Below the pieces are notes generated by a model. The model saw only the letters and a list, made by a program, of their open reading frames with translations. It did not search any database and was not told where the DNA came from. A stretch of 64,000 bases of DNA, from assembly GCA_933822405.4 (NCBI GenBank), contig CAKOGP040000003.1, positions 1 to 64,000 of the forward strand. The letters run 5' to 3'. Each line of letters starts with the position of its first letter. The first letter of the stretch is position 1. The position numbers and the translations under genes were made by a program. Shown here piece by piece: positions 42,260 through 53,130 of this stretch. This DNA is from Cylindrotheca closterium (lineage: Eukaryota; Bacillariophyta; Bacillariophyceae; Bacillariales; Bacillariaceae).

Positions 42260-43965
42260 AACAGGTCTAAGAAAGTACTTTGGCAAACTCCCCGTGTCAT
42301 CGTGCAATTTCGTGGGTTTTGTACCAATCCATCAGAACAACAAATCGTCAATTTCATCATCAACCTTCCGACCCCTTGTTGACATCAACAAAACATCGGG
42401 CATCTCCACTTTTTTGCACAATTCGCTTCCTAACACATCACACTAGTATAATATCGAAAAAAGTGGAGATGCGAGATGAATCCAAACGGTCAAAATCCAC
42501 CAAAAAGTATGATGAATTTGATTTCACTACGATGGTAAGCTTTGAGGCACTTGCAGTTATCACCGACTGCAAGAAAATTGATGCACAGCTGACAGTAGTT
42601 GTATCTTTACATAAGCTATCCTGTTTCTATGACGTGATCTGGCCTCGTTTTTTTCTTTGGTTCCCAAAATGACCACTGAAGCCCACCATCAACGTCCAAA
42701 ACGAAGAATTATTATGGTTTTGGGAGCCCACGAAGTCTCAAGGCACCAAGTACTTGAAAATTCCAGCAGAGGTTGCTTCTGGCGTTATAATGGAGGTCTT
42801 GGAATCATCTGGTGGTCGATATCAAGGTTTCATTGTGCATATTCTCCATCGAGTTCATCAAGTGGCAAAATTCGTCAAAAACACATCTATGTCATGGCAT
42901 GGGCCCCACAAGAAGAATAGGTGGATTCAGATGCTACGGCAGGCACTTTTGATATTTATACTACGCCATGAGCCATGATTCAATTTAGGTTTTACCCCAA
43001 TCATGCCACAATCAACAAGCGTTGTTAGAATTGTTTCGGTCAGCCTGCCCTTTGGGGTCCACAGAGGGCCACACATGCAGAGATCGCCGAGCTTCAAGGT
43101 ATATTATGGTATATTGGTATCTGATACAACGACAGAGCATTATTGGTTCACTTTCTTTGTTTAATTTGGAAAGATTTTGCGATTTCCTTCCTTTGTTCTG
43201 TCGGTTCTCTGCCGCTCTGGAGGTCCCCCTGGCCGCCATTTAGACAGCTATCCATCCAACAACACACCAGGGTCTTTCTTGGATGCCTAAAGTTTAGATT
43301 TTTTGGGACCAAGGCAATGATTCCTCCTAGATCAAGAATCATGTGGCCAAACTGGTGTCAAAAAAATGTAAGTTTGTTGAAATTTCTGGAATCGTCGAAT
43401 TGTTGACCTAATTTCCTCAATCTTCTTTATTCTGGCCCATTTTATTAGTCCATGGGTATATTTAACAAGGTTTGGCACCTTGGAATGGGAGATTTCAAGG
43501 TGGAAGTGATTGAGCTGTAGCTACTTGACCTGGGGGGTCAATTCGGCATTCAATCCAGAATTTCCCAGGAATGTGTCCCAGTCGCCGTGTCGGTAACCAG
43601 ACACGGTAGGACCACTACAAAAGTGACCAATATACCTATATGTATCGACTTTGGGTGTTTTTTTTCAATGGTGCGGCAGAAATGAGATTTGTTGGTCTGG
43701 TTTTCTGTTGACCCGTCCCAACATTGCAGGAGCCCTGATTGAATGATTCGAAATTCCATGTATTCTAGACCGAAATTTGCAACTTTTGTTGCGTATACCA
43801 CTAGTCTACGTAGATTAAGCAATCATACATATTAAAATATCAAGATTTGTAATCAAGACCAGGTCTTGGGCCTTGCCTCTTGTAGTATAATTTCGGTTGG
43901 ATATGTAGTCGATTAAGTCAAACTGGTATCCGACTCGATCGATCATAGGGTTCTCTACCACGGCT
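42260..43965 (+). repeat. Degenerate tandem repeat, copy A (about 1.7 kb)
   Basis: Matches 44045-45775 along its length with many substitutions and small indels. Anchors include AAGAAAGTACTTT at the start, TTGTTGACATCAACAAAAC, GGTAAGCTTTGAGGCACTTG and TATGTATCGACTTTGGGTGT. It spans the region between the sulfotransferase-like gene and the DUF6824 pair. Confidence 0.75.
42480..43105 (+). pseudogene. Unrecognised gene remnant A in tandem repeat
   Basis: Reading copies A and B side by side shows conservation at the protein level. From 42715 the frame gives WFWEPTKSQGTKYLKIPAEV, and further on VAKFVKN..MSWHGPHKK.RW.QM (about 42860-42945). Around 43013-43100 copy A has THAEIAELQ in a broken context. 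An ATG followed by GTAAGC at 42534-42540 looks like an exon end. No intact frame runs through it, so I call a remnant; a spliced functional gene cannot be fully excluded. I do not recognise the family. Confidence 0.35.
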
Positions 43966-44044
43966 ACGGATTTTCCACGATGTCCAGTCTGATCTTGGTT
44001 TGGACTGTACAATACGTAGGACTTATTAAGCCACGTCACCAAAT

Positions 44045-45775
44045 CGGCCTAAGAAAGTACTTTCAGTTTTTGCCCGCGCCTTTTCGTAGAATTTCGTGAA
44101 TTTTGTTCGATACCGTAGACGCAATGACGACAACAAATCACCATTTCCATCATCAACCTTCGGACCCATTGTTGACATCAACAAAACGTCGTCGTTCTTT
44201 ATTTTTTTGCATAAACCACTTCTAAACACATCAAAGAAGCATAATGTCAACAAAAAATAAAGATGGTAGGGGAGTTCAAGCATTGAAAATCCACCAAAAA
44301 GGCTGATGGATTTGATTATTTCATGATGGTAAGCTTTGAGGCACTTGCATTCATCACTCACTCTAAGAAAATTGATTCGCAGCTAACAGTAGCCCTATCT
44401 TTACATTAGCTATCCTGCTTGTACCAACTGATATGGCCTCAGTGGTTTCTGTCGTCCCCAAAATGACCTCTGAAGCCCACCATCATCGTCCAAAAAGCAG
44501 TTTTCGCATGGTTTTGGGACCCTACGAAGTCCCAAGGCACAGAGTACTTGAAAGTTTCGGCGGAGGTTACTTCTATTGGTATATGGAAGGCCTTGGATTA
44601 GTTTGATGTTGGTTATCAGTTTATCTTTCTGCGAATTCTCAACCGAATCCTTAAATTGGCAAAATTCGTCAAAAACAGATGGATTGCATGGCACGGGCCC
44701 TACAAGAAGAGAAGATGGAATCAGATGCGGCGGAAGGCCTCATGATTATGTAGACTACCCAATGAGGTGCGAAACAATTTTTTCTGACCTCAATCATGCC
44801 ACAATCAACAAGTGCTGTTGGAACCGTTTCCGTCAGCTTGCCGTTTGGGATGCACAGTGGGCCCCACATGCAGAGATCGCCAAGCTCCAAGCTATAGTAT
44901 GCTCTATTGGTATCTGATATAACGACGGAGCGTTATTGATTCACTTTATTTGTTTGATTTGCGAAGATTTTGCGATCTCCTTCGTTGGGGCTGTGTTTTC
45001 TGTGACGCTCTGAAGGTCCTTGTGGCCGCCATTGAGACACCTATCCATTCAACAACACACCAGGGTCTCCCTTGTATGTCTAAGGACTGGATTTTTCGGG
45101 ACCGAGGCAATGATTTAGCCTAGATCAAGAATCATGAGGCCAAAATGGTGTAAGAAAAAGGTAACTTCGTTGAAAATTTCTGGAATTGTCAAATTGTTGG
45201 CCTAATTTCGTCAAACTTCTTTATTCTGGCTTACGCTATTCGTCTATGGGTATATCTAAGACGGTTTGGCGGTTTGAAATGGGAAATTTCAGGGTAGTAG
45301 TGACTGAACTGCACCTACTTGACCTGTGGAGTCGATTTGGCATGCAATCCAGAAGTTGCCAAGAATCTATCCTAGTGACCGTGTCTGTATCCAGACACGG
45401 TAGGACCCCGACAAAAGTTTTTCAAGGACCTATATGTATCGACTTTGGGTGTTGTTTTGCAATGCTGCGACAGAAATGAGATTCCCAAATCTGGTTTCCT
45501 GTTGACCCCTTCCCACCATTTCAGATGACTTGATTGAATGTTTCAAAATTTCGTGTGTTCTAGACAGAACTTTGCAGTTCAAAGTGCGTACACATATATC
45601 CTATACACATTAGGCAAATAGTATATGTTCAAATAACAAGAATTGTAATCAAAACAAGGTCTTATCGTACAAGATGGATCTCTTGTTTCTTGGAGCAGAA
45701 TTTCGTCTGATGTCTATTAGTCGATTAAAATTCAAAACCACCTCCGACTCGATCGACTATCGGTTTTTGTACCGC
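44045..45775 (+). repeat. Degenerate tandem repeat, copy B (about 1.7 kb)
   Basis: Second copy, same orientation, offset by about 1.78 kb from copy A. Divergence is spread over the whole unit, so the duplication is old compared with the HA or deiminase duplications. Confidence 0.75.
44260..44905 (+). pseudogene. Unrecognised gene remnant B in tandem repeat
   Basis: Counterpart of remnant A. 44509 onward reads WFWDPTKSQGTEYLKVSAEV, about 44650-44740 reads LAKFVKNRWIAWHGPYKKRR, and about 44806-44890 reads INKCCWNRFRQLAVWDAQWA followed by PHAEIAKLQ. Substitutions relative to A are often conservative (E/D, K/E, I/V, H/Y). These stretches are in different frames or separated by stops and intron-like sequence. 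Confidence 0.35.
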
Positions 45776-46341
45776 AGGCTATTACACATTTTCAACGGTA
45801 TACGCAGTCAAAATTTGCATCCGCTGGTGCTGTGCTGCATGCTGCATGATACAGTACACCAGGGAAAGGTCGACTGCAAGACGATGATTAAAAGTCATTT
45901 CGTGCGTGCACAAGGCGGAAGGTAAACACAAAACACAAAACTTAAAACCAAAGCGAACCAGAGCGACTCTGATCTGCTATTTCTTAAAAAAGGCTTCATA
46001 TATAAATATATAATGCTTTCGACCGTGTGGCGAACTAAAAATTTAAAATTTGAACATGTGCCATTATGGAAACAGCTTAGCTGGATTAGATGAATTAATA
46101 AACATGGACACGTTTCAGAATACCTTATGTGATGGTTGATTTGTGTATCATAAGAAGAACGGTGCGAAACTTCCGGATCATTTTCCTCTGAATGAACATA
46201 GGGCTCAAAAAGGGAAAAGGACCGTCTCTTTCTTCTCCGCGGAATAGAAGAAAGCGAAAACAGGTATCCCAGTCACCAGATGAAGTCAGTGGATCATCAT
46301 CACACCAGAGGGTTTCTGTCCAATCGAACAAAGCGCACACC
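45776..46341. other. Intergenic spacer
   Basis: No supported gene. The end contains the 5' flank shared with the paralogue at 48507 (CCAATCGAACA near the start codons). An in-frame ATG at 46192 could extend the next gene by 50 codons, but that extension is not conserved. Confidence 0.4.
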
Positions 46342-47437
46342 ATGGTTGACCGAGGTCTTTTTGACAAACAGTATCACACAGCAGCATCGTTGGTTGGAAT
46401 CCCGGCGGTACACCTACCAAGCCAGAGCTCAAACTATTCGCAAAGGCAAATTCTTGGACCATCGTTCCAACCGAGCAACTGGGATGTCATATGCCACAAT
46501 TCTAAAGAGTATCAGGAGCATAGTGAGTATGCTTCTTGCACAACATCTGTATCGTTCCACATGTAATAAATGACGCTCATATTGGCCTTTTGCCGTCTCT
46601 GCCGTTATACTTTCTCTTGGTATCACAGTTGGAAACAAGAGGTTCAAGATTTGCATTGAAAATCATCTAAGCTCGTATATGAAGGCACCTTCCAGGATTG
46701 CCAAGTCTGTGGTCATCACAAACCTTGTCAACAGCATTAGAGATAGCGCGACAGAACAAGGAGGTGGCGGCTTCGTTCGGTTTGACAGCTCAAGTGGACT
46801 TTGGTACGAAGTTGGTGAGAAGATTGCCCGAGATAAAGTGGGACAAGCCCTGAGGGATGCAGCGCGTCTCCAAAGCGAGAAGCGTAAATCGATAACCATT
46901 GACTCATCATCATCATCATCATCCTCGTCACATCCTCATCGGGATGATGGTCGATTTCCTCTTGCAGAACCCAGCATCACGCCTTCAACAACTCCAGACA
47001 ATACTGTAGCAATGGTCAAACAAGAACGTAGTGGACAATCAGTATTGAAGTGGACCCATAACGAAGATTCCGAAAGGCTCTCACCTTCATCAGCGCCAAC
47101 GATCGCTAAGAATGATAGTGGAGCTGACAACAACAGTAGTAGCTTTTGGTTCCGGCAGAACACAACGGCGATGCCCAGAACACGAGGAACTACTCAACAT
47201 TCCAGCACCACCGACGAGGAGGTGATGGCAGCTTTTGCTGAATCGCTAGAAGGAGATATTTCGAGCCACAACCAACGCCATCAACAGCAGGCAAGAACAG
47301 GATCACCTAGCATCATGCTCTTCTCCTCTGAGCGCGTCCTGTCGCCTCTGCCATCATCATCAATACCATCATCATCGTCATTGGAAGGAATCGAAGCTGC
47401 TGATGCCTTGTTGGAATGGTTCGAAAATGACATTTGA
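46342..47437 (+). CDS. DUF6824-type protein (paralogue 1 of three)
   Basis: Exons 46342-46522 and 46629-47437 (106-bp intron) give 329 residues. MVDRGLFDKQYHTAASLVGIP opens all three close paralogues, which supports this start over an ATG 150 bases upstream. The domain covers NWDVICHNSKEYQEH, GNKRFKICIENHL, a Ser-rich loop, GGFVRFD...LWYEVGEKIARDKVGQALRDA. The second half is Ser/Gln-rich and disordered, ending in a conserved ALLEWFENDI peptide. The function of the domain is unknown; the constant basic core with a variable acidic/Ser tail resembles transcription-regulator architecture, which is inference. It is in direct tandem with 48507-49548. Confidence 0.85.
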
Positions 47438-48506
47438 AAGGTCACTCGGATCAGCTGGAATCATGTTAGAATCGCGTATTGCTCCCATAAGCGCGAACAT
47501 GGAGGCTTTGCGTGCTTTGCTGATACATGCATGCACGAGCGTATGCATGCCTCAGGAACGTTCCTTCACAAGATTAATGACGAATAACAACGCCGATTCT
47601 ACAGACCATAATACCGGTGTGCACGGCTGGCCGCTGGTACGGTACACAAACATATAAAAGAAACCAAGGGCAGACAGGAAAACAGTGTCAATCGTCGTAA
47701 CACTGAAAGTTTGCTTCACCAAAGGCGGACTGAAGCCCATTATTTGCCAATGCTGGAAGCAGATGATTGCCTATACCGATACCATAAGGTAGCCATAGAG
47801 ATATACAATATGCAGCGTAGCACACCACCTGGACAATCTAGTATGCATGTTGCTCTTTTTGTTTTGGCAGCACAGGCCAATAGTCTGAATGTAGAGCCAC
47901 AATAATATGCATCATTCGTTTGCTGCTTTTTCGTACTCCCCGTCATGATGAAATGGTCTCTACGGTAGAGACCATTTCGGTAACGGTAGAGACTCTACCG
48001 GTACCGTTACCGGTACCGATACCAGTCAAGATGCCAAAATCAAGGAGAGAAAAAGAGAACATCGTGCCCCTCCATAATGCGAACTAATTATAAAACATGT
48101 GTGAAATGAAAAGGATTCAAATGATGCCACGTGATTGATATAAATTTGAGAGATTAATTGGAAAAATGATCCTGCGCCATTATTGAAACAGCTGTTGACT
48201 GGATCCACACCTAAATAATTGGGCAGATTTGTTATATATTACGAAACTAATGCGACACGAATGTGGATATATTCCGAAACACTGGATGAGACTACGGTGC
48301 CAAGCGAACAATAAAAGGAGGTCTACGTTTTGAGAGAGCGTCCTTCTTTTTTATTGGGCTCATCGGAAAGGAAAACAACTCTCTTATTCTCCCCCGACAA
48401 ACATATTATAGTAGAATAAGAAAGACAAAGCAGGTGACATTGTCACCAGACAGTCAATCGTTAAGCACACCAAAGGGTTACTGTCCAATCGAACACCGTA
48501 CACGTC
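47438..48506. other. Spacer with stray gene fragment and palindromes
   Basis: Contains about 30 bp (47920-47950) nearly identical to the first codons and 5' flank of the sulfotransferase-like gene (TTTTTCGTACTCCCCG.CATG), immediately followed by nested palindromes (47951-48012). The last 100 bases resemble the 5' flank at 46260-46341. No gene. Confidence 0.5.
47951..48012. repeat. Nested perfect palindromes
   Basis: 47951-47977 is a perfect palindrome with 13-bp arms (AAATGGTCTCTAC and complement) around one base. Directly abutting, 47978-48012 has outer 11-bp arms (CGGTAACGGTA / TACCGTTACCG) enclosing a hairpin CGGTAGAG-A-CTCTACCG. Together 62 bp can extrude two adjacent cruciforms. Confidence 0.85.
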
Positions 48507-49548
48507 ATGGTTGACCGAGGCCTCTTCGACAAACAGTATCACACAGCAGCATCGTTGGTTGGAATCCCAGCGTTGCCAAGCCAAGAGAGACCAAACCACT
48601 CGCGAAGGAAATTTCTCGGGTCATCGTTCCAACCGAGCAACTGGGATGTCATATGCCACAATTCTAAAGAGTATCAGGACCACAGTGAGTATGCTGCTCG
48701 TTCAACATCTAACAAATGACTGGATACTATGTGTTCCCTTCGATACCGCTAACATACCGTTTCTTGTCGTCACACCAGTTGGAAACAAGAGGTTCAAGAT
48801 TTGCGTTGAAAATCATCTAAGCTCGTATATGAAGGCACCTTCCAGGATTGCCAAGTCTGTGGTCATCACGAACCTTGTCAACAGCATTAGAGATAGCGCG
48901 ACAGAACAAGGAGGTGGCGGCTTCGTCCGGTTTGACAACTCATGTGGACTTTGGTACGAAGTTGGTGAGAAGATTGCCCGAGATAAAGTGGGACAAGCCC
49001 TAAGGGAAGCAGCTCGTCTCCAAGACGAGAAACAAAAGTCGCGGACTATTGACCTGTCATCATCGTCACATCCTTCTCTGGTCGGTCCATTTCCTCTTTC
49101 AGAACCCAGCATCGTAAAATCAACAGCTTCAGGAGGCGAGCATGAGCAAGCGTCAATTGGCAAGTGGGTCCCCAAAGGAGTTCCCGGAAGGCTCTCTCCT
49201 TTTTCGCATGCGACCTCCAATAATGAGGACAGCCGCACAAGTGCTAGCAACAGTCGCCGTAGCTTCTGGTTTCGGCGTAACGTATTGGAAATAATGCCCC
49301 CAAAAGAAAGGGATACTCAAAACTCCAGCACCACCGACGAGATGATGACGGATTTTGTTGAATCAGCGGAAGGAGGCCAGCAGCAAGCACCAGGGTCTTC
49401 TGGCACCAGGCCCATGCCCTTCTCCTCTAATGATCACGTATTGCTTCCATCATCATTACCAGCATCACCAGCAATGCCACCGTCATCAATGGGGGGAGTT
49501 GAGACTGCGGATGCCTTGTTGGAATGGTTCGAAAATGACGACGTTTGA
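48507..49548 (+). CDS. DUF6824-type protein (paralogue 2 of three)
   Basis: Exons 48507-48684 and 48779-49548 (94-bp intron) give 315 residues. It has the same plan as its upstream neighbour: MVDRGLFDKQ start, NWDVICHNSKEYQDH, the phase-1 intron, GNKRFKICVENHL, GGFVRFD...WYEVGEKIARDKVGQALREA, Ser/Pro-rich tail and the terminal ALLEWFENDDV. The first 110 codons are nearly identical to paralogue 1 while the tail has diverged with indels. An unusual point is that the unspliced message is open in another frame: an ATG at 48511 reads through exon 1 (+1), the intron and into the correct exon 2 frame (345 codons). Confidence 0.85.
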
Positions 49549-50176
49549 GAGCTCATTATAATGCTAGGATGAGTGCTCGTTCGAGAATGACATTCATTTG
49601 AAAGCTCATTGCACCGCAGGAATCACCTGGCATCGCATTCCCTTCTTCTCGCCACGGATGATCGCGCGTATTATTATTATTATTATTCTATTCATCAGTT
49701 GGAAAATGAAAAAGGCTGTGCGAGATATGGCATTCAGGAACCTTTTATTCGTCGACAAAAGGAAGGGTCTAATCTTGTACCGATTGCATGCCCACTACTG
49801 TACCGATACTGTATGGAAAATAGAAAGCAACAAAGGGAAAACGGGAATTGGGAAATCGGGAAAAAAGATCAAATTGCGCCCACCAAGAGACGACTGTGAT
49901 ACAAAATTGTTGAAGCCCGTTCTTTGCCCGCACGCTTTACGCTGGTAATGGATTGCCTACAAGAACATTATAGGTATAGATGAGATACATGAGATAAAAA
50001 GAGGATCTGATGGTCCATTATTCGATGATCGCTTGATTATTTCAATCTATACTATGGCCTTTGGATTGATAGCACTTGTGTGCCGAGGAGTTCAGACATT
50101 CGGCAATATATACATATTCAATCTTTCTCTATTTCTTATCTATATCACCGTCGAATAATAGTATGAACATGTCGCC
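49549..50176. other. Intergenic spacer with duplicated gene tail
   Basis: Right after the stop codon, TTCGAGAATGACATTCATTTGA near 49581 repeats the last codons and stop of the DUF6824 gene. The remainder has no supported gene. Confidence 0.45.
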
Positions 50177-50878
50177 TTAACAGTGTGAATGCTCTTGGTT
50201 TCTCCCGCCGTTGCTGATTGATTTCGTGATCAGAAGGTCTCTCGCCTCTACAACCTTCTCTTCAATAGCCTTCATCTTGGAGCGAATTCGTTCTCTCTTC
50301 GATTCGCGGGGTTGTTGTTGAGGATGCTCCATGACCATGATCACAGCACCTGAAAAGTCAAGATGTTTGGAATGGTTGTCGTTCTTGTTTTCGTCATTGT
50401 TATTGTTTTTCATGGCCAGCATCAGTTCCATGGGTAATGACTTGGGACTTTCATGATGAAGTGGGTGGTTACTGGGCAAGAGCAACTCGATTGTTCGGTT
50501 ACTCTTGTGTGATGACGATGATGAGTCATTGGAACAATCAGCATGATCGCCATCGCCATCTTCCTCACTACTATCATTCGTATGGGCGGCATTCAACCTT
50601 TTGGAGGGCTCACTCTTTGCAGAGAAAAGACTGTCTTGGCTGTATTGTCGATCCAATAATTCTTGATGTTGTTGTTGTTTTTGCTGTTGCGCAGAGTCAC
50701 TGAAACTGCTGAAACTGATATTTCCAAGACTTGGTGAAGTTGTTGCCACAGTGGACTTGGATATCAAATCCGCCGTACATTCTTCCCATATTGTGTTCAG
50801 ATAGAGATCAGCGCTGTCTTCTTCTTCATCAAGAAGATAGGGGTAATCATCGTGGTAGTAGTATTCGTCATCCAACAT
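50177..50878 (-). CDS. Acidic low-complexity protein, unknown
   Basis: A 233-residue intronless frame with a good start and a composition unlike random antisense. The N-terminus is Asp/Glu/Tyr-rich (MLDDEYYYHDDYPYLLDEEED), the middle is Ser/Gln/Asn/Asp-rich, and the C-terminus is basic and helical (RESKRERIRSKMKAIEEKVVEARDLL). I recognise no family. Acidic start plus basic helical end could indicate a nuclear or regulatory protein, but that is speculation. Confidence 0.5.
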   Translation of the reverse strand: MLDDEYYYHDDYPYLLDEEEDSADLYLNTIWEECTADLISKSTVATTSPSLGNISFSSFSDSAQQQKQQQHQELLDRQYSQDSLFSAKSEPSKRLNAAHTNDSSEEDGDGDHADCSNDSSSSSHKSNRTIELLLPSNHPLHHESPKSLPMELMLAMKNNNNDENKNDNHSKHLDFSGAVIMVMEHPQQQPRESKRERIRSKMKAIEEKVVEARDLLITKSISNGGRNQEHSHC

Positions 50879-51398
50879 ACTGTATTTGTTGTGGTACTGT
50901 AGTATTATGACTGCTCCTCGTCTCTCGCGCTCTGACGAAAAAGTTTGTGAGGGGAGACAGAAGCCGGCACACTCCCGGTATTGGGTCAGTTTCTGATCAA
51001 CCTTTTAAATCTCTCACTTCTGAGATTTATGATATGTTTGTTTTATGCACGTTCTAGAATGTTCCGAACCGAATTTCCATTGAAGCCTTAATGAATTTGG
51101 GGTCTTGCACATTAAATAGTGATAAGAACGTGCTACATAACATCGGACATTTCTGATCCATTAGGGGCGAACATTCTGTTCTAGTAAAAAAGGGAACATT
51201 CTTGGTCGATTGTTTTGATCAGAAGTACGTGAACCTCACAAAATCTGGTATCATGACCCAAGATACTGGTACCGGTATGCAATCATCACCAGTGAAGCAC
51301 ACGACACACGAAGCAAACATCACAATATATTATTTGTTCTAAAGTTACCCAAAGACAAACAACAACAGCAACAGCAACAATAACAATAAAACGACAAT
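50879..51398. other. Divergent spacer
   Basis: 0.5 kb upstream region shared by the acidic protein (minus) and the WY-family gene (plus). The last 50 bases are CAACAG/CAACAA-rich 5' UTR. No gene. Confidence 0.4.
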
Positions 51399-52160
51399 AT
51401 GGCAGCACTGAACCAAAAGACGATTGCAAACACTGGAGACGAACACGCGAAGACGACTGCTCTGGATAACACCAACAAAAACAATAATCACGAAAAGAAG
51501 GTTCGATTCAACGATCGAATCAAAGCAAAGAGTCAGATTCTTTATTTTGACCCCAAAGATATTCCAGAAGAGGAGGTACTAGTCGACAAGGAAAAACTTT
51601 GGTACTCAACACAAGACTACGATGAGGCTTGCAGGAACGAACAGATTCTTCGAACTTGCATCTCAAACAATGATCAGCTCTGCGACGAAAATAGTGAAAA
51701 CTTGAATGCCCAGGGGGTCCTCACAAGACAACAATCCTTTGATGCGGGAAGAACTGTTCAAGAATCCACAGCAGCAGTATTACAAGAGCAAGAACGACAA
51801 GAAAGAACATTTTTTGATGACAATGCTTGGGGCGAGGAGTTTGTTTTGGACTCTGAACGACTCGCCCAAGCATATCAAGAACATTCACAAGAAGCTCAGG
51901 AAGAGGCACAGCGTCGTGCCGCTCGTCATGAAAAACACTTGATAGATACCGGTGATGATAGTGATGATACTGATGCTGATAGTAATGGCATTGCGGTCAG
52001 CACGGATAGTAGTGATGATAATAATGATGGGAGCACAAACAGTGATGAGACACCATCGTCAGTCTCTTCGCCTCACTTATTTTTGAAAAAGTCTCTTGGT
52101 GGTGCTGTGCGAAAGCTAATCCCGAGACCATCTGCTATATTCAAGCGATCTTCCGAGTAA
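51399..52160 (+). CDS. Conserved hypothetical protein, diatom 'WY' family (second member)
   Basis: A 253-residue intronless protein. It keeps, in order, the marks seen in 20845-21423: KKVRFNDRI, LWYSTQDYDEA, GVLTRQQSFDAG in place of the GLE segment, AAVLQEQERQE, and LAQAYQEHSQEAQEEAQRRA. The Cys and Arg-Gly-Leu-Glu signature is altered. The tail is Asp/Ser-rich then basic. Function unknown. Similarity between the two is low, so they are not a recent duplicate. Confidence 0.6.
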   Translation: MAALNQKTIANTGDEHAKTTALDNTNKNNNHEKKVRFNDRIKAKSQILYFDPKDIPEEEVLVDKEKLWYSTQDYDEACRNEQILRTCISNNDQLCDENSENLNAQGVLTRQQSFDAGRTVQESTAAVLQEQERQERTFFDDNAWGEEFVLDSERLAQAYQEHSQEAQEEAQRRAARHEKHLIDTGDDSDDTDADSNGIAVSTDSSDDNNDGSTNSDETPSSVSSPHLFLKKSLGGAVRKLIPRPSAIFKRSSE

Positions 52161-53130
52161 GTGAAGAACACCACCCAGTCCATTCTTATTTTGAAATACA
52201 AGTACAATAGAAGTAGAATTTAAAGTATACTATTTTGACAGCGACTTTTGGTAGGTGTACTGTAATGGATGAGATGGTTGACTTGTCCGTTCGTTCATTC
52301 GTTTTTCCATCTCAGTATTGTTGTACTTTTTGTATTTTATAGAAGTTGAAAGTGTGTACGGTAGTATGAATGAGTCAGTCAGTCAGTCAGTCAGTCAGTC
52401 AGTCAGTCAGTACTGTACCTCTCGAGATATATATATGGGACTATATAATCGCACTCGATGAATGAAGGAAGCGTGTCTCGAGAGATATTTACCTCTATGA
52501 TTACCTTTTCAGGTCAGGCTCCGATTCAGACTAGTTGATAGATAATTTAAAAAATCATGAATACATTGTCCAATGATTGAATATCTCACTACTCGGCTAG
52601 CGTAGAAACACCTATATTCGCTAACAATCCACATCAGGCCATACTACTAATACTTAGTAGTAATAGCTAGAAGAAGAACAGGAGCAGGAGAATGAATGAA
52701 TGAATCCTCTTCAAACTTCGACTGACCCTCATGGTTGAAAGGCCCTAGCTATGCTGTAATCTATATTATTAATGTATATCTCTATAGCCATCTAGCATGA
52801 TATTTGTGATGCAGGTCATGAATGATCATCAGCGAAACGGAGAATGCATGATGGGCGAGCCGAATCAAGAATGCGAGAAACAACAATACCGTAGCACAAC
52901 ATACCGCCCCTTTTGCATTCCGATAGGTACTGGCTGGTACATTATGGAACCGGTAAAATATATTTCGTCCTTTTCCAACGTTGCTGATGCTCACCAAAGC
53001 ATCCAGAGCCTTCTTCGATTACATGATATCGTCAGAATCAAGATGCCAGGTGATCCTGGTGAGCTTTCAAATGTCATTTTCGAACGAGCATGATACTACA
53101 GTGCTAGGAGATCCTAGCAGTAGTGACCTT
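52161..53130. other. Spacer between convergent genes
   Basis: About 1 kb without a gene; contains a GTCA microsatellite (52373-52411) and, at about 53062-53100, a repeat of the 3' tail of the adjacent DUF6824 gene. Confidence 0.45.
52373..52411. repeat. GTCA tetranucleotide microsatellite
   Basis: About ten uninterrupted AGTC units. Confidence 0.95.

Noticed and set aside
46192..46341. N-terminal extension of the DUF6824 gene from the ATG at 46192
   Set aside because: The two close paralogues begin at MVDR and do not share the extension as protein.
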